From the NCBI GenBank assembly GCA_036704825.1, contig JAUBSN010000034.1, forward strand, positions 16,649-80,648: a DNA stretch of 64,000 bases. The letters run 5' to 3'. Below, piece by piece: positions 53,407 through 61,714 of the stretch. The notes under the pieces were generated by a model, which saw only the letters and a program-made list of their open reading frames with translations, did not search any database and was not told the DNA's origin. Numbering within the stretch: position 1 is the first letter of the stretch; every line of letters starts with the position of its first letter. A program made the position numbers and the translations under genes. This DNA comes from Microcoleus sp036704825 (GTDB taxonomy: Bacteria; Cyanobacteriota; Cyanobacteriia; Cyanobacteriales; Microcoleaceae).

Positions 53407-53489
53407 TGTAGACATTTGTATACAGTATTTGTCTACAATAACTGACAACTGTATACACTGTCAACAGTTTTGTAAACAAGGTGTAGACA
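53407..53489. repeat. Array of TGTMTACA repeats upstream of RHH2
   Basis: Octamers TGTAGACA (53407), TGTATACA (53417), TGTCTACA (53430), TGTATACA (53450), TGTAAACA (53471) and TGTAGACA (53482) share the pattern TGT..ACA. Spacings of 10, 13, 20, 21 and 11 bp are close to whole helical turns. The first touches the RHH2 start codon. It is probably the operator of RHH2 and distinct from the TGTCTAG array of RHH1. Confidence 0.8.
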
Positions 53490-53512
53490 GGTATGATGAT
53501 GAGATGAAAAAC

Positions 53513-53610
53513 GTGGGCTGGGGGGGGAGCCGGGTATGGCCCGCCCCCCCAGCCGCGACATTTAGAATTTATGGCGCCGCAGGCAACCGGGTCGAGTGAT
53601 ACCCGGTAAT
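53513..53610. other. GC-rich hairpins before the rep gene, candidate replication origin
   Basis: GGCTGGGGGGGG faces GCCCCCCCAGCC around ~18 nt, followed by ACCGGGT/ACCCGGT with an 8-nt loop (53588-53610). Both stand out in a strongly AT-rich spacer directly upstream of a rolling-circle Rep gene. They are candidates for a double-strand origin. An AT-rich stretch with GTATAC-like words continues to 53892. Confidence 0.45.
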
Positions 53611-53892
53611 CAATAAAAGAAAAAATAAATAAAATATACTAACAACCTCCGAAAAAGGGCGAAAAATAGGAATAACTTGAAACGTATACACAGCAAGCAG
53701 TTTGAGTTTTTAATAATAATTATGCTGTAAGACATGATTGGTTGATATGTAAGACACGTATGTAAATATACTTGTATAAAAAGATAAGTATATATACGTG
53801 GCTTATCTTTAAAAAAGATAGGTTAAAGTATTAAAACAAGCGCTAGAGAAAATTATACAGTAGTTGTTTATTTTATTTGGAGACATTTTAAA

Positions 53893-54867
53893 ATGATGCA
53901 AACCGAATTTTTAGATAGAAAAGTTAGAGTTGATTGGCTTCGATTTCAGTTCAAGAGTGAATCTTCAAATTGTCTTTCTGAAATAATAAAAACTTTAGAT
54001 TTACCGTTTCAGCCTAAAAATGAATCTTTATTTGATGCCAAAAATAGCGATATTCTGGCTTTAAATAAAGTTTGGCACGATGTTTATGAATATGAAGGTT
54101 CTTTGACTGGTGTTAATTATGCACCTTCTGCGGGTGTTGAAAATTTCCACCGTTATTTTGTCGATTTAAGCGGTAAGACTTTGGCAAAATTGGACTTTAG
54201 CAAAATTCAATCTCTTCTTTATTGGGCGCAGTGCCATTATGATTTTATAGCCAATCGAATTGATGTTGCTGTAGATTTTCCTGTTCGCAGCCCTCGGCTT
54301 TCTTTGCGTCATTGGGAAAGTTTTATTGAGGATGGACTCCTTGCAGGGTATCGTACCGCCCGTCGGATAATGAATGTAGGTTCTCGGCACGGCACTACGG
54401 TATATTTGGGTTCTCGCGAATCCGATCGCTTTGTTCGGATTTACGATAAAAATATTGATGGTATTGAATCCGATCGAATTGAACTTGAATTAAAAAGATT
54501 TCGAGCGCAAACTGTGATGCGCCAAATTGCTGATTTGGATTTGAAAGAAATTTCCACTTATTTAGACAATGTGGTTTGCGGACAGATAAATTTTGTTCGG
54601 TCGCATCCCGATATCGATTTTTTTAGATTTTACAAACGAGGTGCTGTCATGTTGGCTGCACCAGTGCTGCATTGTGATATTGAGCGATCGATTGCTTTTA
54701 TTCAGCGCCATAGTCCAACCTTTGCAATGCTTCACCAATTTATGGGTGAGGAAAGATTTCAAGAATTCATGGCTAATAATTTGCGATCGGGAAAGTTGCA
54801 AATGAAACCTCGGCATCATCGACTTATCCAAAATGCTCAGTCTTTATTGTCAGCAGATAAGAAATAA
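53893..54867 (+). CDS. rep: Rolling-circle replication initiator (Rep_trans family)
   Basis: The 324-residue protein matches the Rep_trans family of plasmid and ICE initiators: RIDVAVDFPVRSPRLS in the first half, then GTTVYLGSRESDRFVRIYDKNIDG, whose Tyr in VRIYDK fits the nicking region, and ESDRIELELKRFRAQ. It would nick the element's origin and start rolling-circle replication, which explains how an excised circle could persist. Codon use is AT-rich compared with flanking chromosome. An ATG at 53893 follows a GGAG at ~53880. Confidence 0.88.
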   Translation: MMQTEFLDRKVRVDWLRFQFKSESSNCLSEIIKTLDLPFQPKNESLFDAKNSDILALNKVWHDVYEYEGSLTGVNYAPSAGVENFHRYFVDLSGKTLAKLDFSKIQSLLYWAQCHYDFIANRIDVAVDFPVRSPRLSLRHWESFIEDGLLAGYRTARRIMNVGSRHGTTVYLGSRESDRFVRIYDKNIDGIESDRIELELKRFRAQTVMRQIADLDLKEISTYLDNVVCGQINFVRSHPDIDFFRFYKRGAVMLAAPVLHCDIERSIAFIQRHSPTFAMLHQFMGEERFQEFMANNLRSGKLQMKPRHHRLIQNAQSLLSADKK

Positions 54868-55332
54868 CAGAATTGATATTTTTGATGTTCCCCCACCTCT
54901 TTGACCAGTGGAGGGGGGAGGCTCTGTCAAGGGGGGAAAGAGAAATTCGTGACGAGGTTAGCTTTCAGGCGAGTTGGGGTTTTTGCAAGCAACTAGGAAG
55001 CTGTGGCGAGCCTGAAAGCTTACCGAGTAGAATTTATCGCACCCTTGATGGAGTACCCCGGAACGGAAAATTATTAGGTGGGAACATCAAAATGCGTTTG
55101 CAGTGGTTGCTAGTTGCGGTTGGTAAAAATAGCCGCCACCAGTGGGGTTACATAAAGTTTTAGGTAACGGTTACTCAAAGCTGCCGTTTCCATAAATGAT
55201 AGTTATTTATCCCTGACCATTTATGGAAACATTGAGTTGTTATTCAGTGTCTTCCAAGTCCTTGGGGTCAAGCCATGTAGTAAAGCGTCCGTCGGGCTTT
55301 AAACAGGTAATTTGTCGGCAAAGGTAGACACT
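54868..55332. other. Spacer with a 13-bp palindrome, no clear gene
   Basis: A 96-codon open frame (54873-55163) has no recognisable family and unlike codon use. A perfect hairpin, GTTTCCATAAATG (55186-55198) facing 55218-55230, lies downstream of it and could end the rep transcript. A minus-strand frame of about 30 residues before 55240 (LKPDGRFTTWLDPKDLEDTE) lacks a start codon. Confidence 0.5.
55186..55230. terminator. Palindrome downstream of rep
   Basis: A 13-bp perfect inverted repeat with a 19-nt loop lies between the convergent rep and primase-like transcripts. There is no long T-run; a terminator or a single-strand origin are both possible. Confidence 0.45.
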
Positions 55333-55686
55333 TTAAACTTCAAGAACTAATTGGCTGGGGTCTATAGCGCGACTCATCAAAACCCACCTCCAAACTTGCC
55401 TCACATAGGTTGCTGTTGCGTACTTGTAGACAAATTTACCAGGTCGCACCTCTTCCGCGTATGTACTCAGCCATTCACTGATACGTCTGAGCTCTAAAAC
55501 CTTTGGCTGCAATTCGTGACGTGTACCCGTAAACAGATAAAGCTTGTCACCAACAGAGACATAAGCTCGATTGCCGTACAGTGCTTCCTCAGCTTTTTGT
55601 ATGAAGTTTTTCTGTGGATTCTCCTTATTCATGACTGTTTTAGCCTCCTTCCATAACTTGCCAATTTTCAAAATTCTAGCCTTCAT
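55333..55686 (-). CDS. Hypothetical protein after the DUF3987 gene
   Basis: The 117-residue basic protein starts at an ATG 10 bp after the stop of the DUF3987 gene. The stretch KAEEALYGNRAYVSVGDKLYLFTGTRHELQPK resembles small beta-domains attached to plasmid primases, but I do not recognise the family. Position suggests a replication accessory role for the element (inference). Confidence 0.6.
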   Translation of the reverse strand: MKARILKIGKLWKEAKTVMNKENPQKNFIQKAEEALYGNRAYVSVGDKLYLFTGTRHELQPKVLELRRISEWLSTYAEEVRPGKFVYKYATATYVRQVWRWVLMSRAIDPSQLVLEV

Positions 55687-55696
55687 CGTTATTAGC

Positions 55697-58561
55697 TCAT
55701 AACTTCATCAGGTCGGAGCCTTCAAACTCAGACTGCCGAACATTCTTAACAGGCTTATCAAACTTGATGAGGTAAGTTGCACCAGCGCGACCGTACAAAG
55801 TATCTACAATCTCCCCGCGAGCACCTTGGTAAATGCCCCCTACATCCTTGACCACAACCCGCTGACCTACCTCAAAAGTTCTGTGCGCTTTGGGAACGGC
55901 GGCTGATTTTAGGGACTGAGGATGGTCAGAACTCAGCAATAAGTTTTCTGATTTTTTGGAATGTGCAGAATTTGGTACCACAGTTACCACAGTAGACCCT
56001 AAATCCTTGTGAGATAAAGGTTCCAACTGTGGTACACCCTTTACCACAGTAGTACCACAATTAACCACAGTAGTTTCGTTTACTGTGGTAACTGTGGTAC
56101 ATGGTGAATAGGTACTGTGGTCATCTTTAACCCCTTCTGTGTAAGAGTTTGAGGTTACTGTGGTAACTGTGGTTGTGGTTAAACAAAAAGAAACAGTTTT
56201 CTTTACTGTGGTAAGTTCTCCAAATTTCATTGACTCAAGTTCTCCGAACCACTCTCGAATTTGTTGAGCCGATGGTCGTTGCCTTACGTGGAAAGCGTGT
56301 TGAGCTTCGCGAGTAGAGAGCGTCCCCCCTTTTCGTTCTGCCAGCAGCACCAGTTTTGCAAGATTAGGAGCCAAAGCTTTGCGATCGGAAAACTCAGCAT
56401 AGAGACTAGCTATCTGGTCAGCAGAAAACTTGACGAACTTTATCGCCGCTTCCACCGCGCTTTTAGGTATTTGTAAGCTGACCTCAGTGCCAGTAAACGC
56501 ACAGTTGATGGTGTGGATAATGGCGGCCATTTTGCCGACCTTCTCTGGCATCTTGCCAACCATTGCGCGTATCCCTTGCTTGGGTTCCTCAACCCGTCGC
56601 TCTTCTGTGGCGTTGTAGAAAGCTGTAAACAGTCGCTTTGCCTCCGGGCTTAGCTCGAAGTTCATAGCTGGCAGACTGTCTATCTTTTTGTAGAGCGCTG
56701 CGAGCATCGGCGTGATGTCAAAATTACCGCTGTCCTCCTCTGACAACTTGGAAGCGGCCAAAGGTTGAAAAACAAAGTCAAAGCGAGCAAATTTGCCGTT
56801 AGAGTCGCTGCAATCTTTCAGTAACTCCGCCAGCACGTCGGGTTGAATTGTTCCAAAAACTGTCAGTAGCAGTCCTTCTAAATCTGCTTTGACTCCAGAG
56901 GCTCGAAGGACTGTGCTCCCTGTACCGTTCCAGAATTCAAGTAAATCTTCATCATCACTACCTTTGCCCCCCCGGTATTGGTTGGCAGACTTGAACAAAC
57001 CCGCGAGTTCGTCGCATCGGTACATCAGGGCTTGGTCAGGGAATTCGGCTACCTGATACAAAATACCCTCACCTGTGGACTTAGAGAACGAGTAAAGCCG
57101 TTGCCGAGGTTCCTTGGGGGGAAGTCCTTTGTCTTTCCCTGCTGCCTTCCACTCCTTGTATTCCGCTTCATAGTTAGCGAGGGCTTTTTGGTACTCATCT
57201 CGTGCTTTGTCTCGCAAAACCTTCATTGGCCGCTCAATCATTGCTCGCATAATCGGCGATTTCTTTTGTGAAGACTCAGCAACGATACCTGCGAAGTAGT
57301 TAGGGGTGCAGCGGTAATCGGTATCGCGTCGCAACAGTACCTCTGTTCCAACCTTGAACAGGCTGGAAACTTGACTCAGACCAGCCACTAGGTAACATTC
57401 GGGTTTTAGGTTTAACCGCCCCGCTAATTCTTTGATAGGTGCTGCGAGTCCTGGGGGCAAAATCTCTGCCAGTTCAAGCCCTGATTTTTGGGCAGAAAGT
57501 AACCGGGCAACTTCGGCCGCTGTGTCTTCTTGGTAGGATTCTTGCTCTAGCTCTTCCTCACGAGCGCGATAAATTTTCCAAACCTCAGAGGAGGGGAGAC
57601 GGTAAGTCTGAGCCAATTCTGAGATTTTGATTTGAAGCTGCGACTTCCTCAAATCTGACTCAAGCAATTGTTCAATTTTGGTTGCTAGGTCGGAGAGGGT
57701 GGGGGCTTCAAATTTTGGATGGCTGACAACTTTTTGCGTCTGCTTAGGGGGGGCTTCAAAAACTTTCTTTTCTCCGATCGCCGCCCTGATTTGATTGGGG
57801 AATAATTTTTCTTGCTCGATCCAGTCAGCAATATCTAAGCCCTGACTATCATGTAAATTTTCCCAAGCTTTGGATTTTGGAAAAGGATACAACCACATTG
57901 CCTCTGGGAAGTGTTCGGAAATTTTCGCCGCATCCTCAACCCCTGGTATGTCACGGTCAGGACAAATAACAACCTTCCCACCCTGTAAATCGCTTGTGTC
58001 AGTGATTCGCCATTTTCCAGCGCCGCCGATGCTGGTGGTAGCGGCCAAACCTAAATCCCAAAGAGCATCGGCACACTGCTCGCCGTCAACGATGAAAATG
58101 TAGTCACCGTTTGCGATCGCCTTTTGAACATCGGCACGGCGATAAATCGGGATGCTGGCACGTTGAACGTTACCCAGCCCCATCACCCAGTTATTCTTGT
58201 CTTTGTCCCAGTGCTGCTGCTTGATATCTTTCTTGCGGCCATCACCAAAATCAATCCGACGCACCCTGACAAGTGGGGAACCGTCGCGGTCTGGATATTC
58301 CCAGTAGCGAGTTTGGGCGGGGCGGACGGCTTTCTTTTCTTGGACTGGAGCGTAAAAGAAGTGACCATCTTGGTCAGCTTTACTTGTCCGCTCCCAACCA
58401 GTAGCGGGCGGTTGGTCACGGTTGCAGACTGACAACTCGCCTATGGAGTAGCACCAGTCAGGCTTGCCACAGTGCGGACAAGGGTTAGACTTTGAAACTT
58501 TGACAAGATTGCCACGGGTGCTTGTAACTTGACCGCTGATCGGAGTAGAATTGTCGTACAT
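55697..58561 (-). CDS. DUF3987 primase/helicase-like replication protein
   Basis: The 954-residue protein begins with a zinc-ribbon (CPHCGKPDWCYS...CNRD), then a Toprim-like part (YIFIVDGEQCADALWDLGL, GKVVICPDRDIPG). The DUF3987 region follows (~360-700; VAGLSQVSSLFKVGTEVLL, GIVAESSQKKSP, LMYRCDELAGLF). The C-terminal ~200 residues hold an unusual Thr/Val-rich segment (TTVTTV, TVVTVV repeats) encoded by eleven ACTGTGGT octamers, then a KOW/SH3-like end (VGQRVVVKDVGGIYQGARGEIVD). DUF3987 proteins replace primase-helicases on plasmids and prophages. It should prime or unwind the element's DNA. Confidence 0.85.
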   Translation of the reverse strand: MYDNSTPISGQVTSTRGNLVKVSKSNPCPHCGKPDWCYSIGELSVCNRDQPPATGWERTSKADQDGHFFYAPVQEKKAVRPAQTRYWEYPDRDGSPLVRVRRIDFGDGRKKDIKQQHWDKDKNNWVMGLGNVQRASIPIYRRADVQKAIANGDYIFIVDGEQCADALWDLGLAATTSIGGAGKWRITDTSDLQGGKVVICPDRDIPGVEDAAKISEHFPEAMWLYPFPKSKAWENLHDSQGLDIADWIEQEKLFPNQIRAAIGEKKVFEAPPKQTQKVVSHPKFEAPTLSDLATKIEQLLESDLRKSQLQIKISELAQTYRLPSSEVWKIYRAREEELEQESYQEDTAAEVARLLSAQKSGLELAEILPPGLAAPIKELAGRLNLKPECYLVAGLSQVSSLFKVGTEVLLRRDTDYRCTPNYFAGIVAESSQKKSPIMRAMIERPMKVLRDKARDEYQKALANYEAEYKEWKAAGKDKGLPPKEPRQRLYSFSKSTGEGILYQVAEFPDQALMYRCDELAGLFKSANQYRGGKGSDDEDLLEFWNGTGSTVLRASGVKADLEGLLLTVFGTIQPDVLAELLKDCSDSNGKFARFDFVFQPLAASKLSEEDSGNFDITPMLAALYKKIDSLPAMNFELSPEAKRLFTAFYNATEERRVEEPKQGIRAMVGKMPEKVGKMAAIIHTINCAFTGTEVSLQIPKSAVEAAIKFVKFSADQIASLYAEFSDRKALAPNLAKLVLLAERKGGTLSTREAQHAFHVRQRPSAQQIREWFGELESMKFGELTTVKKTVSFCLTTTTVTTVTSNSYTEGVKDDHSTYSPCTTVTTVNETTVVNCGTTVVKGVPQLEPLSHKDLGSTVVTVVPNSAHSKKSENLLLSSDHPQSLKSAAVPKAHRTFEVGQRVVVKDVGGIYQGARGEIVDTLYGRAGATYLIKFDKPVKNVRQSEFEGSDLMKL
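55977..56212. repeat. ACTGTGGT octamer cluster inside the DUF3987 gene
   Basis: Exact octamers occur as ACCACAGT at 55977, 55986, 56043 and 56064, and as ACTGTGGT at 56026, 56082, 56091, 56114, 56157, 56166 and 56205. One variant (ACCACAAT) is at 56054. Eleven exact copies in 236 bp of coding DNA, in both orientations, are not explained by the protein sequence. Adjacent pairs are 9 bp apart. It is a third, distinct iteron-like array of the element. Confidence 0.85.
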
Positions 58562-59115
58562 GGATTTAGCCCGTCCTTTGGACAGGTTGAATGTTTATAA
58601 GTTTCAAAAAGCCGTTGCACGTCAGGTTCCAATTGAAGGCAGCGGTTTTTTGGTTTTTGTGGGTTTTGAGAGATAGCTAAAAGTTGGAACCAGCCTTAAG
58701 TCACCAAAAATCATGGTGATAAAGGCCGAATTTCCCCGTACCGATGGGTTCCTTTAGCCTGGTTTGATTGGTGTGTTGCGTTTTCGGTACGCGCAGCTGT
58801 GCGTAGCTGCCAGTTTCCCGGACTCTGCTTAGATCCGCCCTCCCGCATGACTCTACTTTGGAAAGATTCCCGCAGAAATTTGCTTAAGGATATTTCAAAA
58901 ACCCGCTCAAGCCGAACATCTTGCGCCTACTCTTTCTGATTCCAAAGCTTTTTCTCGGTCAATTCGGCCGAGAGTCGCCTATGGATTAAGCTGCGTCGCC
59001 ACAGCCTGGGACTCCACCAATTGCCTATTTGGTCTTAACAGATAACCTAGAGCACCCTTGTTTCTAGGGCCACCCTTGCGGGGCTAGGACTGTTTTACTT
59101 GTCTTGAATCTTACC
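58562..59115. other. Intergenic region between element modules
   Basis: It holds short inverted repeats (TCACCAAAAATCATGGTGA near 58700, CTCGG..CCGAG near 58953, and a GCGCAGCTGTGCG-like block near 58790) and no gene. It separates the replication genes from the membrane operon and could contain an origin or a promoter for the DUF3987 gene. I find no recognised element. Confidence 0.45.
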
Positions 59116-59388
59116 TCAAGTTTGATTCGATCGCTTTTTGCCACCCAACACCATGTCACCAGGGCGCGGTTGTGGTTCATCGTTTTGCAGCATTGGCGTT
59201 GTCGGTTCAGCTCGAGACACTTGCAAGTCGTACAAGTAAAAAGCGAACTTATTCGCCTCGTTTCTTTGGGGGTAATACTGACCGTTATTTTTCCAAGTGA
59301 AACCGAAACCTCCCAAGACAGATAAGGTAGCTCCAATCTCTGATTTAGTTCCAGTCAGTCGCATCGCTGCTAGTGAAATATTTGTCAT
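59116..59388 (-). CDS. Hypothetical protein, last gene of the membrane operon
   Basis: The 90-residue protein overlaps the gene upstream by 4 bp (ATGA), the best sign that it is real. Residues 1-57 (MRLTGTKSEIGATLSVLGGFGFTWKNNGQYYPQRN...FAFYLYDLQV) are beta-rich; the tail is polar. A longer frame at 59064-59336 on the same strand reads mostly out of frame and is rejected. The function is unknown. Confidence 0.6.
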   Translation of the reverse strand: MTNISLAAMRLTGTKSEIGATLSVLGGFGFTWKNNGQYYPQRNEANKFAFYLYDLQVSRAEPTTPMLQNDEPQPRPGDMVLGGKKRSNQT

Positions 59389-59930
59389 TTTTGCTCCCCT
59401 TCAAATTGCTGCAAAAGTGTTTCTAGTTTGGCTTTGCCATCAGCAAATTTGCGCCCTCCCATTTTGAGAACATTCTCAACAATCCAAGTTACAGACTTAC
59501 CCGCTTCCATTGACTTGCGAACTTCCAAATATATAGGGTAATCGGGATGTTCGGAAGTGGAAGCTTCAGCCTGCAAGTCGTTGGTATACATTGCTTCCAG
59601 CGCTTTACGCGCCCCCTCCACATCATCATCTGAACTTGCGAGAATAGCTTCCGCTTCCTTCTTCCTACTTTCCTCGGAAACGTACACGGATGTACTAATT
59701 TCATGCACCATATCACTATCGATTGCAGCTTGTTTTAATGCCTCAAATTCCTCAACTTTAGCCAACTTCAAAGCACCTTTACGCGCCTCAAAACAGCAGG
59801 CAAAACCCGACACCAGGGCGATGCCCTGCATGAAATTGTGCAGGGGAATTTTCCGACTAAAAACGAACGGCGGTAGCAGCCACAGAGTAACGCCAGAGAG
59901 TGAAAGCACAGACATTTTTAGGAGCGACAC
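59385..59930 (-). CDS. Membrane-anchored hypothetical protein
   Basis: The 181-residue frame starts at a GTG at 59930, or an ATG at 59915, overlapping the upstream gene end. A hydrophobic N-terminal segment (SVLSLSGVTLWLLPPFVF) is followed by a helical acidic domain (FEALKQAAIDSDMVHEISTSVYVSEESRKKEAEAIL) and a C-terminal GKSVTWIVENVLKMGGRKFADGKAKLETLLQQF. No family is recognised. It could face the cytoplasm from a single anchor. Confidence 0.6.
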   Translation of the reverse strand: MSLLKMSVLSLSGVTLWLLPPFVFSRKIPLHNFMQGIALVSGFACCFEARKGALKLAKVEEFEALKQAAIDSDMVHEISTSVYVSEESRKKEAEAILASSDDDVEGARKALEAMYTNDLQAEASTSEHPDYPIYLEVRKSMEAGKSVTWIVENVLKMGGRKFADGKAKLETLLQQFEGEQK

Positions 59931-60187
59931 AGCATTACCCCCACACCGACCAAAGCGCCGACTGTACTGGCAATCAGCCGAAATCTAAATTGCAATAAAT
60001 CGATTTTCAGGATGGCAATAATTGCGTCATCCAGAAGCCAAGCAGCAGTCGAAAGTATCAACTTGAGAGTGAACAGTGCCTGCACAAATTGAAGTAGGGA
60101 AGGGTGCAGCGATGCCAGCCAGCACAAAAGGCTGGAGGCAATCGCCGTAAGCAAAAATGAGTTGCCCAAAGCGATCGCCTTTATCAT
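59918..60187 (-). CDS. Small membrane protein
   Basis: The 89-residue protein is almost entirely hydrophobic, with three or four membrane segments (LTAIASSLLCWLASL, VQALFTLKLILSTAAWLL, LIASTVGALVGVGVML). It overlaps the genes on both sides (4 bp with the upstream gene), so it is a translationally coupled part of the operon. The function is unknown. Confidence 0.65.
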   Translation of the reverse strand: MIKAIALGNSFLLTAIASSLLCWLASLHPSLLQFVQALFTLKLILSTAAWLLDDAIIAILKIDLLQFRFRLIASTVGALVGVGVMLCRS

Positions 60188-60669
60188 TGACCGCTACCTC
60201 CGAGAAGTTTAGCTTTTATGGCTTCAATCCTTGCTGTAGCGTCGGTTTCGGCTTTCTCAAGTCCATAGCCCAAGCGAGCGTATCCGGGGCGCAAGCCGTG
60301 CAAGTGCTTGGCTAATCCAACATCGGCACGTTTTTTCTTGAGTTCGTTGTCAGCTACGCTTTTTTCGTACTTGCGGTGCTCCTTGTGGACTTTTGCATCG
60401 GCTTCCTCAATCTTGGTCATCGCCTTGTAAGCTCGCTTGCTGTGACGGGCACCTTCGGTCTTTTCTTTCGCTAGCTCTTTCACGGCATCGGCTTCTTCGG
60501 CCGTGAAATATCGCGGAGTGTCTGCAACGGGAACGGTACGGATGCTGGCAAACTTGCCGGGATTGAGTGGCGTAATTACGCTGGCATCAGTCGGAGCGGT
60601 TAACTTCTCGCTCTTGTGGCTGATGGCATCGCTACTGTCGCCACCAAACAGTCGGGTCATGGTTCCCAT
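60184..60669 (-). CDS. Basic helical hypothetical protein
   Basis: From the ATG at 60669, which overlaps the upstream stop as TAATG, the product has 161 residues; the open frame runs further but enters the previous gene. A short N-terminal part (MTRLFGGDSSDA) is followed by a charged coiled-coil region (AEEADAVKELAKEKTEGARHSKRAYKAM..EEADAKVHKEHRKYEKSV). It is soluble and possibly an adaptor among the membrane partners encoded next to it. No family is recognised. Confidence 0.65.
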   Translation of the reverse strand: MGTMTRLFGGDSSDAISHKSEKLTAPTDASVITPLNPGKFASIRTVPVADTPRYFTAEEADAVKELAKEKTEGARHSKRAYKAMTKIEEADAKVHKEHRKYEKSVADNELKKKRADVGLAKHLHGLRPGYARLGYGLEKAETDATARIEAIKAKLLGGSGQ

Positions 60670-61157
60670 TATTTTGAAGCTCCAATTTGAATGTTTACGC
60701 GGACTGGGGGAAATAAATTCAGGGGGTTGATTTGTCGCCAAAGACTCATTGCCAGCACAAACACTCCCGCCGATGCGAGTACGAGCGCGACGAGTTGCCC
60801 GAAGTCAACCCAGTCTAAAAAGCTGGTGGAAGTCTGGCGACTGAAACTGCACACCGGACACGAACCGTCGTTAGTCCAATCAAAGATGTCTACACTGTCT
60901 ACATCAGCACTGTCTACATGAAGCAAGTCAGGTATCGTGTCTACAGTAGCGTCTACAACGTCTACACTATCTAGTGGTTTGTCTAGCAAGCTGTCTAGCG
61001 TCTGACCGTCAACAAGGTACAGTTCCAGTAGTGCTTCCCATGTGGCAGTTTTGCTGAGTTTTCCAAACTGTTTGGCGTCTTCATTGGTAAACCCACAATC
61101 AAAGGCGATCGCCTTGAGTTGGTCGATACGGCGGTAGCTAACGAGGGGCTTAGTCAC
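60669..61157 (-). CDS. Membrane protein whose gene contains both repeat families
   Basis: The 162-residue protein starts at a GTG that overlaps the upstream gene by 8 bp. Residues 1-50 are helical (YRRIDQLKAIAFDCGFTNEDAKQFGKL). Residues ~52-95 are an acidic Asp/Val/Leu/Ser-rich linker (LDSLLDKPLDSVDVVDATVD...) encoded by TGTCTAG and TGTCTACA copies. A CPVC motif and a C-terminal membrane segment (LVALVLASAGVFVLAMSLW) follow. The linker is probably dictated by DNA sequence and not by protein function. No family is recognised. Confidence 0.65.
   Translation of the reverse strand: MTKPLVSYRRIDQLKAIAFDCGFTNEDAKQFGKLSKTATWEALLELYLVDGQTLDSLLDKPLDSVDVVDATVDTIPDLLHVDSADVDSVDIFDWTNDGSCPVCSFSRQTSTSFLDWVDFGQLVALVLASAGVFVLAMSLWRQINPLNLFPPVRVNIQIGASK
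60887..60998. repeat. Intragenic array of TGTCTACA and TGTCTAG
   Basis: TGTCTACA occurs at 60887, 60896, 60911 and 60938, CGTCTACA at 60950 and 60959, then TATCTAG at 60968 and TGTCTAG at 60980 and 60992. All offsets are multiples of three, as they must be within a reading frame. Both array types found in the leaders of RHH2 and RHH1 are combined here, 8 kb away in the same element. Confidence 0.88.
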
Positions 61158-61515
61158 AGTTAAGACCCCCTAATCGACTAGCAGCCCAAACAACTGAAGT
61201 AATTACTGCAGCTTCATTTAATTCCTCTGACAGTTGCTTGAAATCACAGGAGACATTTTCATCCCAAGCACACAATAATAAAGAAGCTTTAAGAAGCCCC
61301 ACATCATCCAAACTATCGAACTCAGACAAATAAGTCCCTAGAGAATGAAGAAAAATTTCATTGGAACGAATACGCGCCAAGATATCAGTGCTGTGATTTA
61401 CAAAATCAAGGATTTGCTCGAAAGTTTTGCGGTCAAGGACAATTTTGTCGGTTGACTCGTCAACAAACGTAAACAATTGCGATCGTCCGCAAAGACAATC
61501 GTCTAAAAATGTCAT
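61150..61515 (-). CDS. Hypothetical protein, first gene of the membrane operon
   Basis: The 121-residue acidic, soluble, helical protein (KTFEQILDFVNHSTDILARIRSNEIFLHSLGTYLSEFDSLDDVGLLKASLLLCAWDENV) starts at an ATG at 61515. It leads six overlapping genes ending at 59116. I recognise no family. The promoter should lie in the 200-bp spacer to the integrase gene. Confidence 0.65.
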   Translation of the reverse strand: MTFLDDCLCGRSQLFTFVDESTDKIVLDRKTFEQILDFVNHSTDILARIRSNEIFLHSLGTYLSEFDSLDDVGLLKASLLLCAWDENVSCDFKQLSEELNEAAVITSVVWAASRLGGLNCD

Positions 61516-61714
61516 AATTTATCGGCTCCAACCGTTGAACACGAACGTTTGGGGAAGTCGTGACTTGGCTAGCGGGTCCAATCGCTACTCAGTCGCGCAT
61601 CAATCTTCCTTAGTTACTCACGATTGCAGACTTACAATCCCTTGTCAACACAGGGACTGTAAAGTTTTGTTTCGCATCACAGCCCAAGTAGCGAGTCACA
61701 GAAAACAGGAATAT
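61516..61714. other. Spacer between integrase and operon
   Basis: About 200 bp with no gene. It must hold the operon promoter and may hold the end signals of the integrase transcript. No clear terminator is seen. Confidence 0.4.

Noticed and set aside
54873..55163. Open frame of 96 residues after rep
   Set aside because: No family, unusual composition, and the stretch is better explained as a spacer with short inverted repeats.
59064..59336. Minus-strand open frame of 90 residues overlapping the last operon gene
   Set aside because: It reads mostly in a different frame from the gene at 59116-59388, has no overlap-type start, and its sequence looks like a shadow of that gene.
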